From: Mesorhizobium sp. M4B.F.Ca.ET.203.01.1.1
Lineage (GTDB): Bacteria; Pseudomonadota; Alphaproteobacteria; Rhizobiales; Rhizobiaceae
DNA length: 64,000 nucleotides
Reading direction: 5' to 3'
Assembly (NCBI RefSeq): GCF_004791025.1
Contig: NZ_SRUO01000005.1
Coordinates: forward strand, 372,001-436,000
Below, in pieces: positions 57,906 through 64,000 of the stretch; positions within the stretch are counted from its first letter, which is position 1; each line of letters opens with the position of its first letter. A program made the translations under genes and the position numbers. The notes under the pieces were generated by a model that did not search any database, was not told where the DNA came from, and saw only the letters and a program-made list of their open reading frames with translations.

Positions 57906-59173
57906 GCCGCGACCTCAACAATCCCTTCTCCCCGTTCACGGGGAGAAGGTGCCCCGAAGGGGCGGATGAGGGGCGGCGCCAACATGGGCAGACGATGGCG
58001 CTGCCCCTCACCTGCCTGCCGGCATCCTCTCCCCGTGAACGGGGCGAGGAAAGCTTGCCCCGCGCCGCCGCGCCCTTCCTTGGCTTTGCCCGCCTGTTGC
58101 GCCGTCATGCCTTCGCCATCGCACCGGAGCAGACTACCAGCTTCATGCAAGCGGTTACCCTCCTCGGTCCTCGTTCCATGTCCGACATCCGCGAGGCCGC
58201 GCTGGCGACGCTCGCGCCTTCGCCCGACCGTCGCATCGAATTCGAGGCGCATTTCCGCGCCCATTTCTACGCCGACGCCAGACCCTCGATCGCAGGCGAA
58301 GAAGACGAGGAAACCCGCATCAAGGACGATCGTGGCACCCGCGAGGAAGAAAGCCAGGACCCTCGCCAGGAGAAGGGCGGCGAGCTGTCCTCGGCGCGCG
58401 AGCAGTTGAGCAGCCGCGATTTCCAGCGCGACGCCGACGGTCTTGGCGCATTCCGCCGCAGGGTCGCCTCCGCCCTGCCCGCCCGTCGCTCCTTCCGCAC
58501 CATCCGCACCCGCTCGCGCGGCACGCTCGATCTCAGGCGTTCGCTCAGCGAAATCGTCAGCGCCGACGGCGACATTCCTTCGCCGCAGCTCCGCCGCCGT
58601 CAGACCGTGCCGCGCAAGCTGCTCCTGCTCATCGACGTCTCCGGCTCGATGAAGCTCCACACCTCCGATTACCTGAAGTTGGCGCACGCCGCCGTGCAGA
58701 GCGCCGACCGTGCCGAAGTCTTCACCTTCGGCACGAGGCTCACGCGCATCACCTCGGCGCTGCGTATCCGCGATCGCGACCAGGCGCTCGCCCGGGCGGC
58801 GGTTTTGGTCGACGACTGGGACGGCGGCACTCGCATGGGGCCGACGCTGCTCGCCTTCCTTTCGGTGCCACGGTTTTCCGCCTTCGCCCGCGGCGCGGCG
58901 GTGGTCATCCTTTCGGATGCGCTGGAGCGTGGCGACCACGCCGATCTCGAGACCGCGATGCGCCGCCTGAGCGCCCGCGCCTTCCGATTGTCGCTGGCGA
59001 CGCCGCTCGCCGGCGATCCGCGTTTCCGGCCGGCGACGGCGGCGCTGCGCGCCATCCTGCCGGTGCTCGACGATCTGGTCGACGGCTCGTCGCTGAAGAG
59101 CCTCACGGATTTCATCCTGTCGCTCGCCCGGCCCGCTCCGTCGGCCGAGGCCATCTGGAAAAGGGTATCGTGA
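57902..59173 (+). CDS. CoxE-type von Willebrand factor A protein, N-terminus partly repeat-encoded
   Basis: The 423-residue protein has a VWA domain with MIDAS motif DVSGSM (from about residue 245) and the threonine in DGGTRMG. It is the usual partner of the MoxR ATPase. It starts at a GTG overlapping the ATPase stop (GTGA). Residues 8-50 are encoded by a palindromic repeat (FSPFTGRRCPEGADEG and onwards); the family's normal start resembles AAAPFLGFARLLRRH from about residue 55. Translation may instead begin at ATG 57995-ish in the repeat or TTG 58055. A charged linker (EEDEETRIKDDRGTREEE) precedes the VWA domain. Confidence 0.85.
   Translation: MSRDLNNPFSPFTGRRCPEGADEGRRQHGQTMALPLTCLPASSPRERGEESLPRAAAPFLGFARLLRRHAFAIAPEQTTSFMQAVTLLGPRSMSDIREAALATLAPSPDRRIEFEAHFRAHFYADARPSIAGEEDEETRIKDDRGTREEESQDPRQEKGGELSSAREQLSSRDFQRDADGLGAFRRRVASALPARRSFRTIRTRSRGTLDLRRSLSEIVSADGDIPSPQLRRRQTVPRKLLLLIDVSGSMKLHTSDYLKLAHAAVQSADRAEVFTFGTRLTRITSALRIRDRDQALARAAVLVDDWDGGTRMGPTLLAFLSVPRFSAFARGAAVVILSDALERGDHADLETAMRRLSARAFRLSLATPLAGDPRFRPATAALRAILPVLDDLVDGSSLKSLTDFILSLARPAPSAEAIWKRVS
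57923..58050. repeat. large palindromic repeat (RIME-like), copy 3, inside the coxE-like gene
   Basis: The left arm has a perfect hairpin CCTTCTCCCC-GTTCAC-GGGGAGAAGG (57924-57949) and ATGAGGGGCGGCGCC. The right arm has GGCGCTGCCCCTCA and a matching hairpin. It shares ends with copy 1 at 25383. The element has no stop codon in the coxE frame and is carried in the coding sequence. Confidence 0.85.
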
Positions 59174-60060
59174 TGCAGAAGGCGATCGACTCGCATTTCC
59201 ACATCTGGCGCCAGAAGGACCAGCCCTGGCTGGTCGGACCGATGGTGCCGCGCATCTTCGGCCCCTACGAGCCGATCCGCCGCGACTATCCAATCGAGGA
59301 ATTCCTCGAAGACCAGAGGGGGTCTGGCGTCGAAAAGACCGTCTATGTCCAGACCAACTGGGCCAAGGAGGATTTCGAGAAGGAAGTCGCCTTCCTGCAG
59401 AAGACCGCCGACGAAACCGGCTGGCCGCACGCCATCGTCGGCTATACCGACATGACCGTCGACGATGTCCGGCCGCAGATCGACCGGTTAATGAAATACA
59501 AGCTGCTGCGCGGCGTGCGCATGCAGTTGCACTGGCACGAGACGCCGGCTTTCCGCTTCGCCGCCTCGGCAGACCAGGTCATCGATCCCACAGTGCGGAA
59601 GAATGTGGCGCGGCTGAAGGACTACGGCCTGTCCTTCGACCTCCAGCTTTTCCCGGCGCAGATGAAGGACGGCCTGACGCTGGTCGGCGAGAACCTTCAG
59701 ACCAACTTCATCCTCACCCATGCCGGCATGCTGACCGGCATGGAACCGGAAACCACCGAGGCATGGAAGACCGGCCTGCGCACGCTCTCCGCCGCGCCCA
59801 ATGTCTACGCCAAGCTGTCCGGCCTGGGCACCTTCGTCCACCGCAACGATCCGGCGCTGATCGCCTACATCGTCGACAACGCGATCGATATCCTCGGCTC
59901 GGACCATCTGATGTTCGGCTCGAACTTCCCGATCGAGAAGCTGTGGACCAGCCACGCCGAGCTGATCAAGGCGCACCGCGCGGCGGTGGCCAGGCACGGC
60001 GCGGGGGCGCAGGCGGATATCTTCTGGAACACTGCTGAAAGGGTTTATCGACCGACGTGA
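59173..60060 (+). CDS. amidohydrolase-2 family hydrolase (lactonase-like)
   Basis: The 295-residue enzyme is a TIM-barrel hydrolase: DSHFHIW at residues 5-11 (metal-binding HxH), THAGM later, and FGSNFPIEKL, like sugar-lactone and 2-pyrone-dicarboxylate lactonases. It starts at ATG 59173, with the stop of the CoxE-like gene overlapping by one base (TGATG). It is the last gene of the Mo-hydroxylase operon and may open a lactone or amide ring made by that enzyme. Confidence 0.88.
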   Translation: MQKAIDSHFHIWRQKDQPWLVGPMVPRIFGPYEPIRRDYPIEEFLEDQRGSGVEKTVYVQTNWAKEDFEKEVAFLQKTADETGWPHAIVGYTDMTVDDVRPQIDRLMKYKLLRGVRMQLHWHETPAFRFAASADQVIDPTVRKNVARLKDYGLSFDLQLFPAQMKDGLTLVGENLQTNFILTHAGMLTGMEPETTEAWKTGLRTLSAAPNVYAKLSGLGTFVHRNDPALIAYIVDNAIDILGSDHLMFGSNFPIEKLWTSHAELIKAHRAAVARHGAGAQADIFWNTAERVYRPT

Positions 60061-60124
60061 GAGATGAGGGCGCGACCAAAGGCGGAGCGAAGTTTATCTC
60101 GGCGATCGGCCCAAAATCCGAATG

Positions 60125-61573
60125 TCAATTCCGCGGCGAATGGCCTGAAACCTCGGCGCCCGCCGCCGGCGGCAGCACCAGGAAGCGGAAGGCGGCCGCA
60201 AGGCCGATTCCGCCGACCACCAGGAAGGCGATGCGGAAATCGATCAGATCGAGTGCTGCCCCGCCCCTCGCGATCTGCGACAGATTGAGGACCGCCGCCG
60301 CGACCGCCACGCCGAACAGCATCGATATCTGCTGCAGCATGCTGGACAGCGTCGCCGCCGAACTGCGCTGCGCGCCCGAGATATCGGCGAAAGCCAGCGT
60401 GTTGAGCGCGGTGAACTGCATCGAACGCGACAGGCCGGCGACCAGCATCAGCGCCACCACCAGCGCCTGCGGCGTTTCAGGCGAGATCGCCGCGCAGGCC
60501 ATCACCGCGAGCGAGGCGATCAGGCCGTTGACGACCAGCACGCTACGGAAGCCGAAACGCCTCAGCGTCGGCGTCGTCACCGCCTTCATGCCGAGATTGC
60601 CGAGGAAATAGGCCAGGACGAGCAAGCCGGCATCGACCGGCCGCAAGCCGAAGCCGACCTGGAACAGCAGCGGCAGCAGGAACGGGGTGGCATTGATCGA
60701 CACTCGGAAAATCGTTCCGGCCGACAGCGTCGAGATGGCGAAGGTCAGGACCTTGAACGCCCTGAGGTCGAGCAGCGGATGCGGCGTGCGCGCGAGGTGC
60801 CGCACCGCCAGCCAGCCGATCAGCACGCCGGCGGCAATCAGCGCCACGGTCGGCAAGACGCCGTCCTCAGGATGCGCGATGCGCTCCAGCCCGTAGAGCA
60901 TCGCGGCGAGCCCGAGCGAGGTGAGCACGAACCCCGGCCAGTCGAGCGGCCTGGTCTCGGCTTCGCGGTCGCCCGGAACGAAGCGGGCGACCAGCAGCAG
61001 GCCGGCCAGGCCGAGCGGGATGTTGATGAAGAAATTCCAGTGCCAGGAGAGATAGGTGGTGATGAAGCCGCCAAGCACCGGTCCGACCACCGGCGCGAAC
61101 AGCGCCGGCCAGGTGATCAGCGCGGTGGCGGCGATCAGCTCCGACTTCGACGCATTGCGCAGCACCAGGATGCGGCCGACCGGCGTCATCAGCGCGCTGC
61201 CAAGACCCTGCACGACGCGGGCGGCGACAAATTGCGAAAGGTTATGTGAGAAGCCGCAGGCGATCGAGGCCAGGGTGAACAGGGCGATGGCGACCAGGAA
61301 GACGTTGCGCGCGCCGAAACGGTCGGCAAGCCAGCCGGACAGCGGCACGAACACGGCCATGGCCAGCATGTAAACGGTGATGCCGATGCTCATCGCCACC
61401 GCCGGCACGCCGAAGGACTGGCCCATTTGCGGCAGCGACGTCGAGATGATCGTCGAATCCAGGAGCTGCATGAAGAAGGCGACGGCGACGATCAGCGCCA
61501 CGCGCCGTGCCTGGCGCGCCGGCATGGCTGTCGACGGCTGGGACAACATCGGATTGTCGGGGATGCTGCTCAT
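60125..61573 (-). CDS. MFS drug exporter (DHA2/EmrB-like)
   Basis: The 482-residue inner-membrane protein has 14 or so hydrophobic helices. Family motifs are MPARQARRVAL..., LSGWLADRFGARNVFL, VARVVQGLGSALMTPVGRIL and GPVLGGFITTYLSWHWNFFINIP, the DHA2 antiporter signature. The ATG at 61573 is the first before the N-terminal helix; upstream in-frame codons reach into the promoter of the divergent gene. The substrate is unknown. Confidence 0.9.
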   Translation of the reverse strand: MSSIPDNPMLSQPSTAMPARQARRVALIVAVAFFMQLLDSTIISTSLPQMGQSFGVPAVAMSIGITVYMLAMAVFVPLSGWLADRFGARNVFLVAIALFTLASIACGFSHNLSQFVAARVVQGLGSALMTPVGRILVLRNASKSELIAATALITWPALFAPVVGPVLGGFITTYLSWHWNFFINIPLGLAGLLLVARFVPGDREAETRPLDWPGFVLTSLGLAAMLYGLERIAHPEDGVLPTVALIAAGVLIGWLAVRHLARTPHPLLDLRAFKVLTFAISTLSAGTIFRVSINATPFLLPLLFQVGFGLRPVDAGLLVLAYFLGNLGMKAVTTPTLRRFGFRSVLVVNGLIASLAVMACAAISPETPQALVVALMLVAGLSRSMQFTALNTLAFADISGAQRSSAATLSSMLQQISMLFGVAVAAAVLNLSQIARGGAALDLIDFRIAFLVVGGIGLAAAFRFLVLPPAAGAEVSGHSPRN

Positions 61574-61685
61574 GACGGACCTGGTTTGAACAGCATTGGA
61601 CCAGCCTAGTCCAGTGGTTATCCAACAAACTTTTGTGGTGCCTCGCCGCCTGTTATGGGAAAGTGGGCCTAAGAGGGGAAATGGG

Positions 61686-62687
61686 ATGAAGCCCATCTAT
61701 ATCGACTATCTCAACGCTCTCGATATCGAAGCGCTGGCGATGACCGATGCCGAGATCATCGGCGCGGTCGAGGCCGGCCTTGTCGCGCAAGGCAAGGGCC
61801 AGACGGTGATCGAACCGCGCGTCCATCTCGAGCCGGACCCGTCATTCCACGGCCATTTCAATGTCTTGCGCGGCTACGTGGCGCCGCTCGACGCCGCCGG
61901 CGTCAAGATCGTCGGCGACTACGTCGACAACTATCTGCACGGCCTGCCTTCGGAATTCGGCATCCTCAATTTGTTCGATCCACGCACCGGCACGCCGCGC
62001 GCCATCCTCGACGCCACCGTCATCACCGACATGCGCACCGGCGCCGTCACCGCCATCGGCGCCAAGCACCTGGCGAAGAAGACATCCAAGGTGCTCGGCC
62101 ATATCGGCGCGCGCGGCACCGCCTACTGGAACGTCCGCCTGCTCGACCATCTCTTCGACTTCGACGAGATCCGCGTCCATTCGCGCCGGCCGGAAAGCCG
62201 CGATGCTTTCGCGGCGAAACTGTCGGCCGACCTCGGCAAGAAAGTCACCGCGGTCGCCGACTGGAAAAGCTGCGTCCACGGAGCCGACATCGTCGTCGAG
62301 GCCTCGCGGCTCAACGAACCGCAGCCGCTGCTCAAGACCGAATGGATCAAGCCGGGCGCGCTGGTGGTGCCCTATGGCACGATGAGCGCGGTGGAGCTGT
62401 CCTTGACCGACATCATGGGCAAGATTGTCGTCGACGATTGGGGCCAGTGCAAGAGCGGCAAGTTCGGCTCGCTGCGCGCCCATGTCGAAACCGGGCGGCT
62501 GAGCGAGGCGACGTTGCATGCCGAACTCGGCCAGATCGCCGCCGGCCTGAAGCCTGGCCGCCAGGGCGACGACGAGACCATCCTGTTCTGGCATCGCGGC
62601 CTGTCGCTCTCAGACATCGCGCTCGGCAAGGCGATGCTGGCCAAGGCCGGCACGCAAGGCGTCGGCCAGAGGCTGCGTTTCGCATGA
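61686..62687 (+). CDS. ornithine cyclodeaminase / mu-crystallin family enzyme
   Basis: The 333-residue protein has family motifs GYVAPLDAAGVKIVGDYVDNY, then DMRTGAVTAIGAKHLAKK, and the nucleotide-binding VLGHIGARGTAYWN. The family includes ornithine cyclodeaminase, ketimine reductases and a subunit annotated as tyramine oxidase B, so the reaction is open. ATG 61686 has GGGGAAATGG upstream. Its stop overlaps the lyase start by 4 bp (ATGA), so the two are translated together. Confidence 0.88.
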   Translation: MKPIYIDYLNALDIEALAMTDAEIIGAVEAGLVAQGKGQTVIEPRVHLEPDPSFHGHFNVLRGYVAPLDAAGVKIVGDYVDNYLHGLPSEFGILNLFDPRTGTPRAILDATVITDMRTGAVTAIGAKHLAKKTSKVLGHIGARGTAYWNVRLLDHLFDFDEIRVHSRRPESRDAFAAKLSADLGKKVTAVADWKSCVHGADIVVEASRLNEPQPLLKTEWIKPGALVVPYGTMSAVELSLTDIMGKIVVDDWGQCKSGKFGSLRAHVETGRLSEATLHAELGQIAAGLKPGRQGDDETILFWHRGLSLSDIALGKAMLAKAGTQGVGQRLRFA

Positions 62688-64000
62688 CCCCGCTCGTCCT
62701 CACCGGCGCCGGCGTCAGCATGGAGGATGTCGCCGCTGCCGCGCGCAATGCGGCCAAGGTGGAGGTCACGCCCTCCGTCATGGAACACCTGGCCAAGGCG
62801 CGCAAAGTCCTCGATGAAGCTGCCGCCGCCGGCCAGCAGATCTACGGCCTGAACACCGGGCTCGGCGCCAATCTCGGCACCGCAGTCGAGGGCGACGCCA
62901 GCGCCTTCCAGCGCCAGCTTCTCGATGGGCGCGGCGCCGCCGTGGGTGACGCGTTGCCCATCCAGCTCGTGCGGGCAGCGATGTTTGCCCGCATCGCCAT
63001 GCTTTCAGCCGGCGGCTCGGGCCTGTCGCCGCATGTGTTCAGCGCGCTGGTCGAAATGCTGAACGCGGGCGTGCATCCGGTGATGCCGGCGCTCGGCTCG
63101 ATCGGCGCCGGCGACCTGGTGATGATGACGGCGATCGCCCACACGCTGATCGGCGAAGGCGACGCCGACTACCAAAGCCGGCGCATGCCTTCGGCCAAGG
63201 CGCTTATGATGGCGCGCCTCCCTCCGGTCAGCCTGGCGCCGAAGGACGGCTTGTCGCTGATCAATGCTTCGGCGGTCTCCACCGGCGCCGGCGCACTGGC
63301 ACTTGTCGACGCGCTGTCGGCGATGGAACAGCAGCAGCAGGCCGGCGCGCTGACCATGGAAGCGCTTGCGGCCAACCGCACCATTCTCGATCCGCGCCTG
63401 CATGTCGCGCGGCCCGCGGCCTGCCAATTGCTGGCGGCAAGGACGCTGCGCGACCTGCTCGCGCGCGATCATGAAACGACGCAGACGAGCTTGCAGGATC
63501 CGCTGTCGATCCGCTGCATGCCCTCGATCCACGGGGCGCTGATCCAGGCGATCGATCATGCCAGGCTGGCGGTCGAGATCGAGCTCAACGCCGCCGCCGA
63601 CAATCCGCTGGTGCTGGTCGAAGACGCGTTAGTGCTGTCGACCGGCAACTTTCACACCGCGTCACTCGCGCTGGCCTTCGAGACGCTTGGCCTGGCAATC
63701 GCGCAATGCGCGGGGGCTTGCGCCGCTCGCTTCATCCAGCTCACCGGCTCGGGCCGCAACAGCCTGCCCAAATACCTGTCGCCGCTCGGCGGCGCCTCCG
63801 CCGGCTTCGTGCCTCTGCAGAAGACCGTTACGGCGATCCTGGCCGCGATCCGCCATAAGGCCAACCCCGTGATGCTCGATTACCTGCCGGTCTCGGAAGG
63901 CGTGGAGGATCACGCCACGCAAACGCTTCTGGCGGTTTCGAAATGCGCCGACATGATCGTACTGTGGCGACGCCTGATCGCCATGGAACTGATGGCGGCG
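62684..64000 (+). CDS. histidine/aromatic ammonia-lyase-fold protein without MIO triad (partial)
   Basis: The window ends after 439 codons of a protein of about 510 residues. The fold is that of histidine ammonia-lyase: YGLNTGLG (Tyr54), NPLVL, NFHTASLALAFETLG, VEDH (Glu408). The MIO-forming Ala-Ser-Gly (142-144 in P. putida HutH) is missing: the sequence reads GSIGAGDL, with the serine deleted. The catalytic-tyrosine motif QDPYSLRC is QDPLSIRC, with Leu274 in place of Tyr. It is therefore unlikely to be an ordinary ammonia-lyase. It overlaps the cyclodeaminase-family gene by 4 bp. Confidence 0.88.
   Translation, partial: MTPLVLTGAGVSMEDVAAAARNAAKVEVTPSVMEHLAKARKVLDEAAAAGQQIYGLNTGLGANLGTAVEGDASAFQRQLLDGRGAAVGDALPIQLVRAAMFARIAMLSAGGSGLSPHVFSALVEMLNAGVHPVMPALGSIGAGDLVMMTAIAHTLIGEGDADYQSRRMPSAKALMMARLPPVSLAPKDGLSLINASAVSTGAGALALVDALSAMEQQQQAGALTMEALAANRTILDPRLHVARPAACQLLAARTLRDLLARDHETTQTSLQDPLSIRCMPSIHGALIQAIDHARLAVEIELNAAADNPLVLVEDALVLSTGNFHTASLALAFETLGLAIAQCAGACAARFIQLTGSGRNSLPKYLSPLGGASAGFVPLQKTVTAILAAIRHKANPVMLDYLPVSEGVEDHATQTLLAVSKCADMIVLWRRLIAMELMAA

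Overview
The window looks like about 64 kb of chromosome from a Mesorhizobium-like alphaproteobacterium (order Rhizobiales/Hyphomicrobiales). This rests on the high GC content, many ABC importers, GntR/FCD, LacI, AraC and Rrf2 regulators, the TamB-TamA and alpha-2-macroglobulin-PbpC envelope pairs, and two kinds of dispersed palindromic repeat like those known from rhizobial intergenic regions. The genus is inferred from overall character; no marker gene such as rRNA is present. I saw no tRNA, rRNA, CRISPR array, insertion sequence or prophage.

Layout. (1) 1-4011, minus: an MttB-like methyltransferase followed by a GcvT-type FAD demethylase cut by the window edge, probably quaternary-amine catabolism. 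(2) 4220-4816: a small transglycosylase-like lipoprotein. (3) 4829-11341, minus: a complete peptide/opine-type ABC importer whose two ATPases are fused. (4) 11614-28596: envelope genes. These are tamA-tamB with a very large internal duplication in TamB, an alpha-2-macroglobulin with a PAN-like domain, pbpC, and a VanX-type dipeptidase. (5) 28827-34633: sulfate importer genes with two binding proteins and an Rrf2 regulator. (6) 34858-36006: an LpxL-fold acyltransferase homologue that has lost both catalytic residues. (7) 36001-42631, minus: a sugar or aldonate ABC importer with gluconokinase and a LacI regulator. (8) 42781-44471: an MFS carrier and a DUF3175 protein. (9) 44492-60060: a likely catabolic island with two near-duplicate GntR/FCD regulators, two dehydrogenases, a ribose/fructose-type ABC importer, an AraC regulator, a molybdenum hydroxylase with split large subunit plus its MoxR/CoxE maturation pair, and an amidohydrolase/lactonase. 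(10) 60125 to the end: a DHA2 exporter, an ornithine-cyclodeaminase-family gene, and an overlapping histidine-ammonia-lyase-fold gene.

The most promising material is region 9. Candidate operators (TTGTCNGACAA type and a 21-bp-spaced direct repeat) fall exactly at the promoters of the dehydrogenases, importer and molybdenum-enzyme operon, so the island reads as one oxidative pathway under layered control. Its substrate is unknown.

Other points to check are the lyase-fold protein lacking the Ala-Ser-Gly that forms the MIO cofactor, and three copies of a palindromic repeat that supply translation-start or N-terminal coding sequence to pbpC, the dipeptidase and coxE. Also notable is the roughly 622-residue tandem duplication in TamB.
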